A stretch of DNA of 62,944 bases from Streptomyces ipomoeae 91-03 (GTDB lineage: Bacteria > Actinomycetota > Actinomycetes > Streptomycetales > Streptomycetaceae). This document shows positions 32,245 through 40,979 of this stretch, in pieces. Made by a program: the position numbers and the translations under genes. The notes beneath the pieces are model-generated. The model had not been told where the DNA came from and did not search any database. It worked only from the letters and a program-made list of their open reading frames with translations. The stretch lies in contig NZ_AEJC01000153.1 in assembly GCF_000317595.1 (NCBI RefSeq), positions 1 through 62,944 of the forward strand. Direction: 5' to 3'. Numbering within the stretch: position 1 is the stretch's first letter; each line of letters starts with the position of its first letter.

Positions 32245-34906
32245 ACCAGGCCGCCACCTGACTGCGGTTGTGGAAGCCCAGCTTCACGAGGATGCGTTCG
32301 ACATGGCCCTCGGCGGTGCGCCGGGCGATGACGAGATGGTCGGCGATCTGCTTGTTGGTACGCCCCTGCGCGACGAGCTCCGCGACCTGCAGCTCCCGCC
32401 GGGTGAGCGGGACCGGGTCGTCGACGGGGGAGGCGGGGGCGGGGTGAGCGGCGGGGGCGGCGCTCCCGGCCCATGCCTCGCCGACCGGGCGGCTGCCGAG
32501 GGGGACCGAACCGCCGCGTGCGGGCGGTGCCGAACCAGCGCCCGCGGCCGGGGTGGAGCCGTCGCGTGCGGCCGGGGACGAGCCGTCACGGCCGGCCGTG
32601 GACAGGTCCTGACGGCCCGGTGGGGACGAATCCCTGTGACCGAACGGTGCGGCGCCCCCGTGTCCCGCCGCGACCGGCCCGTTGCCCTTGCGTACCGCCG
32701 AGCCGGTGCTCGTCCGTACCGCCGATGCCGCGCGCCGTCGTACGGGCCCGGTGGCGTCGTCGTGCGGCTCGCCGAGCGCGTAGGCGACGACCTCCTCGAC
32801 CGACAGGGTGCCGCCGTGGCGGTGGGCCCGTTCGTAGGCGGCGTCGCCGAGGGCCTGGCGGGCGTGGCGTTCGGCGACGCCGGGGCGGCCCGGTCGCGGG
32901 GACTTCACGGGGTTGCCGCCGATGTCGTGCCAGATCCGGTCGACCGCGCCGCGCAGTACACCGGCCCGCTCGGCGCCGCCCGCCAGGGCCTCGACGGCGG
33001 CGAGCAGATCGAGCGTGCGGGCGAGACTGTGGTGCTGCTGCACGGTGTACGGCAGCCGCAGACAGGCACGCGCGTGCTCGGCGGCCCGTTCGTACTCCCC
33101 CGTCGACCAGTGCGCCAGCGCGAGCGTGCGCAACGCCCAGGCGCGGGCCCACTGTTCGCCGTGGGCCTCGCACAGGGCGACGGCCTCGGCGCACAGCGGG
33201 ACGGCCTCCGCCGCGCGGCCCCGGCTGACGAGAGTGCAGGCCAGTTCGACGCGGGTGAGGACGACGAAACCGGTCGTGGAGGTGCGGGCCCGGCCGGGGC
33301 CGAGGGTGGCTGCCGGTACCGGCGGCGGGGCGGGCACCGGGAGTTCCCTGTCGGCCACGGCAGCGGTGCGCTCCGGGTCGAGGCCGGACAGGACGGCGGC
33401 CGAGCGGCTGTGCACCAGCGAGGTGAGGGCGCCCACCCACAGCGCCCGGGTCAGCGCCACGTCCGGTGCGGCCCCGGCCCGCAGCGCACCGTCCATCCAG
33501 TGCCGGCCCTCGGCCCAGTTGCCGCCCGCGACCCAGTGGAACCACAGGAGGGAGGCCAGCCGGAGCCCGTGCTGGGCCTCGCCGGGGGTGGTGAGACAGA
33601 AGTCCAGCGCGGCCCGGAAGTTGTCCTGGTCGATCCGCAGCCGCTCGGTGATCTCCGCCTGGTCCGGGCCGAACCAGGCCTGCTCGTACTCGGCGCCGAG
33701 CCGCGCGAAGTGGTCCCGGTGCCGCCGCCGGGCCTCGGTCGCCCCGCCCAGCTCCTGAAGCCTCTCCAGCCCGTAGTCGCGCAGCGAGACCAGCAGCCGG
33801 TAGCGCACCTGACCGCCGTACTCCTCCCGCACGAGCACCGACTTGTCCACCAGCCCGGCGACGGCGTCCAGGACGTCGACCGACTCGATGCCCTCTCCGG
33901 CCGACTCGTCGCCCTCCCCACCGGGGCCGGAGTCCGCGCCGCCACCGGTGGCCCCACCCGTCCGCCCGCCGCCGCAGACGGCTTCCGCGGCGGCCAGGTC
34001 GAAGCCGCCGACGAAGACCGACAGCCATGCCCACACCAACTGCTCCTGCGGGGTGCACAGTCCATGGCTCCAGTCGACGGCGGAGCGCAGCGTGCGGTGG
34101 CGGGGCGCGGAGACCGGGCTGCCGCCGGTGAGCAACTGGTAGCGGTCGTCGAGCCGTTCGACGAGCTGATCCACGCCGAGGGCGCGCACCCTGACCGCCG
34201 CCAGCTCGATGGCGAGCGGCAGCCCGTCGAGGCGTCGGCAGAGCCGGGCCACCGCCTGCTGGTTGCCCTCACCGATCGTGAAGCCGGGCACCACCGCCGC
34301 CGCCCGGTCGGCGAACAGCCGCAGCGCGGGGAAGTTCTCGACCGCTGACGAAGCCGCCGAGGGGTCCGTCGACGGGGCCAGTTCCTCCGGTGCGGGCGCG
34401 GACAGCGGGGGCACCTCGAAGAGCTGCTCCCCGGCCACCCCGAGCCGATGCCGGCTGGTGGCGAGGATCCGTACGCCCTCGGTGGCGCTCAACACGGTCC
34501 CCGCGAGCACCGCGCAACTGCGCAGCAGATGCTCGCAGTTGTCGATCACGATCAGTAACTGCCGCTCGCGCAAGTACTCGACGAGGATCTCCAGCGGCGG
34601 CCGTACGCTCGCGTTGCGCACACCGAGCGCGTCGTTCACGGCGTGCGGTACGAGCACCTCGTCCCGCAGGGCGGCCAGTTGCACGAGCCACACCCCGTCC
34701 GGGAAGGCCCGCGCGACCTGTGCCGCCACATGGCCGGCGAGCCGGGTCTTGCCCACCCCGCCGGGCCCGGTCAGCGTCAGCAGTCTTCCCGCCGACAACA
34801 ACCGCCTGACTTCCGCCGCCTCGTCCCGCCGCCCCACGAAGCTCGTGAGCTCCGTCGGGAAGCCGGAAGTGCGCCGCGACTCCGATCCGCCCACGACCCC
34901 GGTCAC
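32222..34906 (-). CDS. LuxR-family STAND transcriptional regulator (NB-ARC-like ATPase)
   Basis: 894 residues. The NTPase domain has Walker A GPGGVGKT (47-54), Walker B LLIVIDNCEHLL and ILATSRHRLG. Then come a winged-helix region, a helical repeat region (about 400-740) and, after a Ser/Pro/Gly-rich linker with repeated RDGS-type units, a C-terminal LuxR helix-turn-helix (LTRRELQVAELVAQGRTNKQIADHLVIARRTAEGHVERILVKLGF). It belongs to the large ATP-dependent regulators that switch on when an unknown ligand binds the repeats. The GTG start is poorly supported; a GTG at 34894 is an alternative. Target genes are unknown. Confidence 0.87.
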   Translation of the reverse strand: MTGVVGGSESRRTSGFPTELTSFVGRRDEAAEVRRLLSAGRLLTLTGPGGVGKTRLAGHVAAQVARAFPDGVWLVQLAALRDEVLVPHAVNDALGVRNASVRPPLEILVEYLRERQLLIVIDNCEHLLRSCAVLAGTVLSATEGVRILATSRHRLGVAGEQLFEVPPLSAPAPEELAPSTDPSAASSAVENFPALRLFADRAAAVVPGFTIGEGNQQAVARLCRRLDGLPLAIELAAVRVRALGVDQLVERLDDRYQLLTGGSPVSAPRHRTLRSAVDWSHGLCTPQEQLVWAWLSVFVGGFDLAAAEAVCGGGRTGGATGGGADSGPGGEGDESAGEGIESVDVLDAVAGLVDKSVLVREEYGGQVRYRLLVSLRDYGLERLQELGGATEARRRHRDHFARLGAEYEQAWFGPDQAEITERLRIDQDNFRAALDFCLTTPGEAQHGLRLASLLWFHWVAGGNWAEGRHWMDGALRAGAAPDVALTRALWVGALTSLVHSRSAAVLSGLDPERTAAVADRELPVPAPPPVPAATLGPGRARTSTTGFVVLTRVELACTLVSRGRAAEAVPLCAEAVALCEAHGEQWARAWALRTLALAHWSTGEYERAAEHARACLRLPYTVQQHHSLARTLDLLAAVEALAGGAERAGVLRGAVDRIWHDIGGNPVKSPRPGRPGVAERHARQALGDAAYERAHRHGGTLSVEEVVAYALGEPHDDATGPVRRRAASAVRTSTGSAVRKGNGPVAAGHGGAAPFGHRDSSPPGRQDLSTAGRDGSSPAARDGSTPAAGAGSAPPARGGSVPLGSRPVGEAWAGSAAPAAHPAPASPVDDPVPLTRRELQVAELVAQGRTNKQIADHLVIARRTAEGHVERILVKLGFHNRSQVAAWFSARSRS

Positions 34907-35044
34907 GCCCTCAGTTGTGGTTCCCGTACGCGCTGTTGTAACCCCGAAGGGTAGGCAGCGGGCACGGCCCGTTCGCCCCCTTCCTGGATTGCCGCCTGTC
35001 CGGGTGAGAGGACCCGGCGGGTCGAAGACGGCCGGAGGGCGCGG

Positions 35045-35944
35045 TCAGCGCTCGGCGGTGGCCGCCGTCAGGATCGCCTCGACCACGCGCGGCAGCGAGT
35101 CGGTGTGGAGGGACAGGAAGAGATTGGGCTCGACGAGTTCCAGCTCCATGACGCACGGCTGCCCGTCCTCCCCGGTGACGAGGTCGACCCGCGCGTACAG
35201 CAGCTCGGCCGACCCCGGTACGGCGGCCAGCGCCCGTTCGGCGACGGAGAGTTCGGCCTCGGTCGGGGGCCAGGGCACCAGGTCCGGGTGGGCGACCTTG
35301 TCGGCGTCGTACGCGGTGCCGGGCGAGAGCACCGCCCCCTTCCGGCTGGCGTGCAGCAGCCGGCCCCCGAAGAACTGCAGCGCCCGCTCCCCCTCGGTGT
35401 CGATGCTCGTCATGAACGGCTGCACCATCGCCGTGAACCCCTCGGCGTGCATCCGCTCGACATGCCGTACGGCGGTCTCCCGCTGCCCGGGGGTGTATCG
35501 CGCGGCGAACCGGGCGCCCGCGCCGGAGGTCGGCTTCACCACGTACTCGTACGCGTCGGGCAGCCCGCCCTCGACCGGGTCGCCCGGCGCGAGATAGGCG
35601 GTCGGCACGACGGGCACCCCGGCCGCCGCGAGGTCACCGAGGTACCGCTTGTCGGTGTTCCACCGCACGACCTCGGCCGGGTTGGCGAGCCGGGTGGCCT
35701 TGCCGCACCGCTCCACCCAGGCCACGAACTCCGCCGCCCGCCAGCTGTAGTCCCAGGTGGACCGTATGACGACCAGGTCGTAGCCGGACCAGTCCGCCTC
35801 CGGGTCGTCCCAGTGCACGGCCGCCGCGTCCGCCCCCGCCTCGCGCAGGGCGCGCACCAGCCCCGGCAGATCCCGGTCGGCGCCGGCCTCCGCGCCGGGG
35901 TCGTAGGTGGCGACGGCTATACGGGGGGCGGCTGTGCGGGCCAC
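35045..35944 (-). CDS. ATP-grasp enzyme (RimK/DcsG-like)
   Basis: 299 residues, GTG 7 bases after GGAG. It has an N-terminal pre-ATP-grasp domain (RIAVATYDPG, LVVIRSTWDYSWRAAEFVAWV), then the ATP-grasp core: NTDKRYLGDLAAAGVPVVPT, YEYVVKPTSGAGARFAARY, a FTAMVQPFMTSIDTEGE segment, and the metal-binding CVMELELVEPNLFLSLH. Relatives in Streptomyces include DcsG of cycloserine synthesis and glutathione-synthase-like ligases; they join a carboxylate to an amine through an acyl phosphate. No partner biosynthetic genes lie next to it, so the substrate is unknown. Confidence 0.85.
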   Translation of the reverse strand: MARTAAPRIAVATYDPGAEAGADRDLPGLVRALREAGADAAAVHWDDPEADWSGYDLVVIRSTWDYSWRAAEFVAWVERCGKATRLANPAEVVRWNTDKRYLGDLAAAGVPVVPTAYLAPGDPVEGGLPDAYEYVVKPTSGAGARFAARYTPGQRETAVRHVERMHAEGFTAMVQPFMTSIDTEGERALQFFGGRLLHASRKGAVLSPGTAYDADKVAHPDLVPWPPTEAELSVAERALAAVPGSAELLYARVDLVTGEDGQPCVMELELVEPNLFLSLHTDSLPRVVEAILTAATAER

Positions 35945-36081
35945 GGGGACTCCACTCTCGTAGGTCGGTCGTCGGGACTGCCGTTCGACGGCTGGTCTCG
36001 GCGCAGGCTAACAACCCCGGATGACCAGGACGGAATGACCAGGACGGAGCGGTTTCGCGTCGGCGCCCGGCGGCGACTTCC

Positions 36082-36147
36082 GGCTCAGGGCACGACGGGC
36101 CCGGGCTCAGGGCACCACGGGCCCGGGCTCAGGGCACGGCGGGCCCC
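36082..36147. repeat. Three 22-bp tandem repeats ending in the DUF3152 stop region
   Basis: Units at 36082-36103, 36104-36125 and 36126-36147 differ at only one or two bases each. The third contains the last codons and stop of the DUF3152 gene, so the gene's 3' tip has been copied twice downstream. Confidence 0.88.
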
Positions 36148-37226
36148 GTGATGAGCCGCCCGTTCTCGTCGTACGGCCAGACATTGGGGACGCAGCCCTT
36201 CATGCCCTTGATCTGCTGCATCATCGCGGGGGCCGGTTTGCCCTCGCCGGGGCAGGTGACGTGGCCGTGGCCGAGGAAGTGGCCGACCTCGTGGTTGATG
36301 ATCAGGGCGCGGTAGGCCTTGACGTCGTCCGCGTAGACGGGGGTCGCCAGTTCCCAGCGCTCAAGGTTGACCATGACGTTCTCGCCGACGTTGCAGTTGT
36401 AGTCGCCGCGGGTGTCCAGGCCGAACTCGCCGCAGATGTCGTCGACGGTGCCGGGGGTCGCGACCTTGACGACGAAGTCGGTGGCGCCACTGGAGACCCG
36501 CTGGAACGCCGATGTGCCGTCCGCCGTCCAGCCGCGCGGGTCCCGCAGGATGCCCTCCACCTCCTCGGCGACGTCCGAGGCGGACAGCGACAGCCCCTTC
36601 TCGACCTCGACCCGGTAGCGCAGGGCCGTCCCCTTGCCCACCTTGGCGCTCTTGCCGGAGGCCACGGTGAACGTGCCCGGCCCGGTCTCGGGGATGGTGG
36701 TACGACGGGGCGGGCTGGGTGACGTACTCGGGGAGGTGTCGGGGGAGGTGCTGGGGGAGGTGTCCGGGGACCCCTCGGGGGACGCGCCGAGCGAGGCGGT
36801 CGGGGAGGTGCCGGGGGTGGACCGGGAGGGGTCGGGTGAGGGCTCGGACGCGTCCTCGGGGGTGGGCTCGCCGGACGTGGTGGGCCCGGCGTCGGCGGAT
36901 GACTCGCCCTTGCCGTCCTTGTCGCCGGTCGCCCAGTCCACGGCCACGAACCCGGTGGCGGCCAGGACGACCGTCACCGCGAGGCCTCCCCACAAGGGCG
37001 CCATGCCTCGGCGCGCGGGACCCTTGCCTCGACGCCCGGACGTCTTCCTCCGCCGGCCGCCTCCGGAGCCGGTGCCCGTTCCCGGGCGCCCTGAGGCGCG
37101 CCCGGCGGCGCGTGCGGAACCGGCGTGCGCGGAGCCGCCTCGGCCTCTGGCGGCGTGTGCGGAGCCGCTTCGGCGCCGGTGGCCGCGGGAAGGTGTCGCG
37201 TCGGGTGTCGCATCGTGTGCGGTCAT
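36129..37226 (-). CDS. DUF3152 secreted/membrane-anchored zinc-protease-like protein
   Basis: 365 residues, ATG start. A basic, Arg/Gly-rich cytoplasmic start (about 75 residues) precedes one membrane helix (MAPLWGGLAVTVVLAATGFVAV). A long Ser/Thr/Pro linker follows, with repeated PSTSPDT-type units (about 110-170). The extracellular domain ends with IINHEVGHFLGHGHVTCPGEG, an HExxH-xx-GxxH metzincin-like zinc motif, and paired Cys. DUF3152 is a conserved actinobacterial family of unknown substrate. The linker resembles wall-spanning stalks, so the catalytic domain probably sits in or beyond the peptidoglycan. Its 3' end is tandemly duplicated. Confidence 0.88.
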   Translation of the reverse strand: MTAHDATPDATPSRGHRRRSGSAHAARGRGGSAHAGSARAAGRASGRPGTGTGSGGGRRRKTSGRRGKGPARRGMAPLWGGLAVTVVLAATGFVAVDWATGDKDGKGESSADAGPTTSGEPTPEDASEPSPDPSRSTPGTSPTASLGASPEGSPDTSPSTSPDTSPSTSPSPPRRTTIPETGPGTFTVASGKSAKVGKGTALRYRVEVEKGLSLSASDVAEEVEGILRDPRGWTADGTSAFQRVSSGATDFVVKVATPGTVDDICGEFGLDTRGDYNCNVGENVMVNLERWELATPVYADDVKAYRALIINHEVGHFLGHGHVTCPGEGKPAPAMMQQIKGMKGCVPNVWPYDENGRLITGPAVP

Positions 37227-37239
37227 GTTCCTTCAGAGT

Positions 37240-37270
37240 GTGATCGGGATGTGATCGGATGTGGCCCGAT
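37240..37270. promoter_or_regulatory. Direct repeats upstream of DUF3152
   Basis: GTGATCGGGAT, GTGATCGGAT and GTGGCCCGAT follow each other at 10-11 bp, then CGATCAC gives a dyad with the first unit. They begin 13 bp upstream of the DUF3152 ATG in the region shared with the MerR-PP2C gene. Possible regulator site; speculative. Confidence 0.35.
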
Positions 37271-37468
37271 CGATCACGAAACGATAACGGGTGTTTGACG
37301 CGCGCATGCCTCGCTCGGTGAATCTCCTCCGGAACACATGGTTGACCTTCACCTTTGGTGAAGCCCCAGCCTCGATGGCGGAACGAGGAACGGCCGCGAG
37401 GAAATCAGCCGCGGCCGGCAGGACAAGCGGGACCAGGGCTGAGCAAAGGTGGGCAAGGGGGAGCTGTG

Positions 37469-38536
37469 GTGGAGACCGGAGGCATGCTGACGATCGGGGC
37501 GTTCGCGAAGGCGTGCCGGCTGTCGCCGAAGGCGCTGCGGCTCTACGACGAGCTGGACCTGCTCCGGCCCGCCCGCGTCGACCCGGACACCGGCTACCGC
37601 TACTACGCCGCCGAGCAGCTGGAACAGGCCCGGCTGGTGGCGTGGCTGCGCCGACTCGGCATGCCGCTGGCCCGTATCCGTACGGTCTGCTCGCTCGACC
37701 CGGGCCCGGCGGCACGGGAGATCCGGGCGTACTGGGCCGGGGTCGAGGCCGAGACGGCGACCCGGCGCGACCTGGCGGCGTTCCTCGTGGACCACCTCAC
37801 CGGCTCCTCAGGGAAGGACACCACCATGCTGGAACTCCGTTACGCCGCGCTCTCCGACACCGGACTGGTCCGCGCCGCCAACCAGGACACCGCCTACGCC
37901 GGCACCCGCGTCCTCGCCGTGGCCGACGGCTTCGGCCCGGCCGGCGCGCCCGCGAGCACGGCGGCCGTGGAGGCGCTGAAGACCCTGGACCGCGAGACCC
38001 TCCCGGCGGGCGGCGTGCTGAACCTGCTGGAGGACGCGGTACGGGGCGCGACGACCGCCGTACGGGAGATCGCGGGCGGCGGGGAGGACGGTACGACCCT
38101 CACCGCGATGCTCTGGACCGGCTCCCAGCTCGCCCTCGTCCACATCGGCGACTCCCGCGCGTATCTGCTCCGCGACGGCGAACTGTTCCGGATCACCCAC
38201 GACCACACCGTCGTCCAGTCGATGATCGACGAGGGCCGCCTGACCCCGGAGGAGGCCACGGCCCACCCTCAACGGTCCCTGCTCCTCAAGGCGTTGACCA
38301 CCGACGACACCATCTCCACCCCCGACCTCCGCCTCCAGGACGCCCACCCCGCCGACCGCTACCTCCTCTGCTCCGACGGTCTCTCGGGCGTGGTCCCGGA
38401 ACCGGCCATCCAGCGGATCCTGACCTCGGTCCAGGACCCGGAGACGGCCGTACGCCGACTGATCACCGAGGCGAACGAGGCGGGCGGCCCGGACAACGTG
38501 AGCTGCGTCGTGGCGGACGTGGTGGCCAAGCCATGA
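37469..38536 (+). CDS. MerR-type regulator fused to a PP2C-type protein phosphatase
   Basis: 355 residues. GTG 37469 (5 bases after AAGGGGGAG) is preferred to ATG 37484, which has its site too close. Residues 5-75 are a MerR helix-turn-helix (LTIGAFAKACRLSPKALRLYDELDLLRPARVDPDTGYRYY), followed by a short coiled coil. Residues 120-350 are a PPM/PP2C phosphatase with intact metal sites: LAVADGFG, VHIGDSRAYLL, YLLCSDGLSG and GGPDNVSCVV. It should dephosphorylate Ser/Thr-phosphoproteins while binding DNA, so it links Pknase signalling to transcription directly. There is no frameshift or stop at the junction, so the fusion is real. Divergent from DUF3152. Confidence 0.9.
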   Translation: METGGMLTIGAFAKACRLSPKALRLYDELDLLRPARVDPDTGYRYYAAEQLEQARLVAWLRRLGMPLARIRTVCSLDPGPAAREIRAYWAGVEAETATRRDLAAFLVDHLTGSSGKDTTMLELRYAALSDTGLVRAANQDTAYAGTRVLAVADGFGPAGAPASTAAVEALKTLDRETLPAGGVLNLLEDAVRGATTAVREIAGGGEDGTTLTAMLWTGSQLALVHIGDSRAYLLRDGELFRITHDHTVVQSMIDEGRLTPEEATAHPQRSLLLKALTTDDTISTPDLRLQDAHPADRYLLCSDGLSGVVPEPAIQRILTSVQDPETAVRRLITEANEAGGPDNVSCVVADVVAKP

Positions 38537-38594
38537 CCGATGCCGGGGGGTGACCATTGCCGGGGGCGGGGTCGGGGTCGAGGTCGGGCCACGG

Positions 38595-39305
38595 CTAGGC
38601 GGGCGAGTCCCCCGGGTCCCAGTCCAGCAGGCGGACCTTCGCGACTGTGCGTACGTGGCGGCGCATCGCGGTGGCCGCCTGTTTGGGGTGTCCGGCGGCG
38701 ATGGCGTCGAGGATGGCCTGGTGCTGGGCGAGGGAGCGGGTGGGGCGGCCCGGCTGGCGAAGGGACTCGGTGCGGCTCTCGGCGATCTGGTCGGCGATGG
38801 AGCGCATGAACTCGGCGAGCAGACCGCTGTGCGCCGCCGCCGTGACCGCCGCGTGGAAGAGCCGGTCGCCCTCGACGCCGTGCCCGTCCCGCTCGATCTC
38901 CTCGGCCATGTGCGCGAGCGCGCCCCGCATCGCCGCCAGGTCCTCCTCCGTACGCCGCTCGGCGGCCAGTTCGGCGAGCTTGGTCTCCAGCGCCTCGCGG
39001 GCGTCCAGCACATCGGGCAGACGCCGCCGACGCTCGACCATCCTCTCCACCGGTTCGGCGTCGAGGCTGTCCCGGACGAGATATGTCCCGCCGCCGTGCC
39101 GCGCCTCCACCAGGCCCTGGACCTCCAGGACGACGATCGCCTGCTTGACCGAGGCCCGGCTGACGCCCAGCCGCTGGGCCAGATCCCGCTCGGGCGGAAG
39201 CCGGTCACCGGCCTTGAGGCCCCCCTCGGCGACGTACTGACGTAGCCGGTCGAGCACCTGCTCGTACAGACGCTGCTTGGCCATGGGGCGCAGGGCATCG
39301 GTCAC
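38595..39305 (-). CDS. GntR/FadR-family regulator of the malonate genes
   Basis: 236 residues from GTG 39305 (AGAGGGGGAA upstream). The N-terminal winged helix, LYEQVLDRLRQYVAEGGLKAGDRLPPERDLAQRLGVSRASVKQAI, is followed by an all-helical FCD-like effector domain (LDAREALETKLAELAAERR, LFHAAVTAAAHSGLLAEFM, HQAILDAIAAGHPKQAATAMRRHV) with His residues that may hold a metal and a carboxylate. It is divergent from the MatC-type transporter gene, and two TGGCTNAGCCA dyads lie between them, so it is probably a MatR-like, malonate-responsive repressor of both itself and the module. Confidence 0.85.
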   Translation of the reverse strand: MTDALRPMAKQRLYEQVLDRLRQYVAEGGLKAGDRLPPERDLAQRLGVSRASVKQAIVVLEVQGLVEARHGGGTYLVRDSLDAEPVERMVERRRRLPDVLDAREALETKLAELAAERRTEEDLAAMRGALAHMAEEIERDGHGVEGDRLFHAAVTAAAHSGLLAEFMRSIADQIAESRTESLRQPGRPTRSLAQHQAILDAIAAGHPKQAATAMRRHVRTVAKVRLLDWDPGDSPA

Positions 39306-39370
39306 GGGTTCCCCCTCTCGTCCGGGAGCGTAACACCGGGTCCTGGCAGTGGACCGGTGGCTGACTGGCC

Positions 39371-39388
39371 AAGTGGCTGAGCCAATTT
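39371..39388. promoter_or_regulatory. GntR operator 1
   Basis: Dyad AAGTGGCT-G-AGCCAATT with core TGGCTGAGCCA (39374-39384), 66 bp upstream of the regulator start. It shares its core with the second site. Confidence 0.6.
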
Positions 39389-39437
39389 CGGTCCACCCCC
39401 TTGACGCCACCCTCGTACGCCCCCACGCTGACCCTTC

Positions 39438-39466
39438 ATAAGTGGCTCAGCCACTCGACCACTTAT
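39438..39466. promoter_or_regulatory. GntR operator 2 (nested dyads)
   Basis: AGTGGCT-C-AGCCACT (39441-39455) is a perfect dyad with core TGGCTCAGCCA. A second dyad, ATAAGTGG (39438-39445) and CCACTTAT (39459-39466), encloses it. It lies 67-95 bp before the transporter ATG, where it would overlap or border the promoter. Confidence 0.65.
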
Positions 39467-39532
39467 CCCCACCGCCCTTCCTCCCCCCTCTCCCTCCCCC
39501 CAGTCGCCCGGGACCCAACGACGGGAGCCCGC

Positions 39533-40900
39533 ATGTCCCCCCAACTCATCTCGATCCTCGTCCTCGCCGTGGTGTTCGTCATCGCCACCACCCGCTCCGT
39601 GAACATGGGCGCCCTGGCCTTCGCCGCCGCCTTCGGGGTGGGCGAGCTCGTCGCCGACCTCGACGCGGACGGCATCTTCGCCGGCTTCCCCGGCGACCTG
39701 TTCGTCGTCCTGGTCGGCGTCACGTACCTCTTCGCGATCGCCCGAGCCAACGGCACCACCGACTGGCTGGTGCATGCCTCGATCCGGCTGGTCCGGGGCC
39801 GGGTGGCCCTCATCCCCTGGGTGATGTTCGCCCTCACCGGCACCCTCACGGCGATCGGCGCGGTCAGCCCCGCCGCCGTCGCCATCGTCGCCCCCATCGC
39901 CCTGAGCTTCGCCGCGCAGTACGGCATCAGCCCGCTGCTCATGGGCGCGATGGTGGTCCACGGTGCCCAGGGCGGCGGCTTCTCCCCCATCAGCATCTAC
40001 GGGACGATCGTCAACGGCATAGTCGAACGCGAAAACCTCCCCGGCAGCGAACTGGCCCTCTTCCTGACCTCCCTGGTCATCAACATCGCGATCGCGGCCG
40101 TGGTCTTCGTCCTGTTCGGGGGTCTGAGGCTGTGGAAGCAGGGGTCCGTGGAGACCACCTCCGACCCGGCCGACCCGGCTGACCCGGCTGACCCGGCTGA
40201 CCCGGCTGCGGGCAGCCCCGCCACCGCTGAGGTGGCTGCGGGCCATCGTGTTGCCGGGGCGGCAACGACCGTCGCCGTAGCCACCCCACCCGACACCCCG
40301 CACCTGACGCCCGCACGCACAGCCACCCTCACCGCCCTCGCCGCCCTGGTCATCGCGGTCCTCGCCCTGGACCTGGACGCGGGCCTCACCGCGATCACCC
40401 TCGCGGTCCTCCTCAGCGCCGTCTGGCCGGAGGACAGCCGCAAGGCGGTGACGCGGATCGCCTGGTCCACAGTCCTCCTGATCTGCGGCGTCCTCACCTA
40501 CGTAGGCGTACTGGACGAACTGGGCACCATCACCTGGGCCGGCGAGGGCGTCAGTGACATCGGCATCCCCCTGCTGGCAGCGGTCCTGCTCTGCTACATC
40601 GGCGCGATCGTCTCGGCGTTCGCCTCGTCCGTAGGCATCATGGGCGCCCTGATCCCCCTCGCCGTACCGTTCCTGGCACGGGGCGAGATCGGCGCGGTCG
40701 GCATGATCGCGGCACTCGCCGTCTCGGCGACGGTCGTGGACGTCAGCCCCTTCTCCACGAACGGCGCACTGGTGCTGGCGGCGGCACCGGACGTGGACCG
40801 TGAGCGTTTCTTCCGACAGCTGATGATCTACGGGGGGATCGTGGTGGCGGTGGTACCGGCGGTGGTGTGGCTGGTGCTGGTCGTACCGGGCTGGGGGTAG
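39533..40900 (+). CDS. matC: MatC-like dicarboxylate (malonate) transporter
   Basis: 455 residues; ATG after ACGGGAG. About eleven to twelve hydrophobic helices with the MatC/SLC13 pattern: a MatC N-terminal block (ILVLAVVFVIATTRSVNMGALAFAAAF), GAVSPAAVAIVAPIALSFA, HGAQGGGFSPISIYGTIVN, and the related C-terminal repeat ending VSATVVDVSPFSTNGALVLAAAP. A central cytoplasmic loop contains five DPA units (40163-40207, a 9-bp repeat). It imports malonate or similar dicarboxylates for the MatB enzyme encoded next. The 79-bp gap to matB has a short duplicated segment but no terminator. Confidence 0.85.
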   Translation: MSPQLISILVLAVVFVIATTRSVNMGALAFAAAFGVGELVADLDADGIFAGFPGDLFVVLVGVTYLFAIARANGTTDWLVHASIRLVRGRVALIPWVMFALTGTLTAIGAVSPAAVAIVAPIALSFAAQYGISPLLMGAMVVHGAQGGGFSPISIYGTIVNGIVERENLPGSELALFLTSLVINIAIAAVVFVLFGGLRLWKQGSVETTSDPADPADPADPADPAAGSPATAEVAAGHRVAGAATTVAVATPPDTPHLTPARTATLTALAALVIAVLALDLDAGLTAITLAVLLSAVWPEDSRKAVTRIAWSTVLLICGVLTYVGVLDELGTITWAGEGVSDIGIPLLAAVLLCYIGAIVSAFASSVGIMGALIPLAVPFLARGEIGAVGMIAALAVSATVVDVSPFSTNGALVLAAAPDVDRERFFRQLMIYGGIVVAVVPAVVWLVLVVPGWG

Positions 40901-40979
40901 ACCACCCAAGGCGACCACGCCGATGAAGGCGACTGACGATGAAGGCAACTGCTGAGGCAACACCGAAGGAGTACGACAC

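Noticed and set aside
36082..36147. Repeat array as a possible CRISPR
   Set aside because: Units are contiguous with no spacers and contain coding sequence, so they are simple tandem repeats. The same holds at 19125-19169 and 56594-56674.
37469..38536. Two separate genes (MerR regulator and phosphatase)
   Set aside because: One frame is continuous. An internal ATG near 37826 could start the phosphatase alone, but it has only a weak site and no stop precedes it, so a fusion is the simpler reading.
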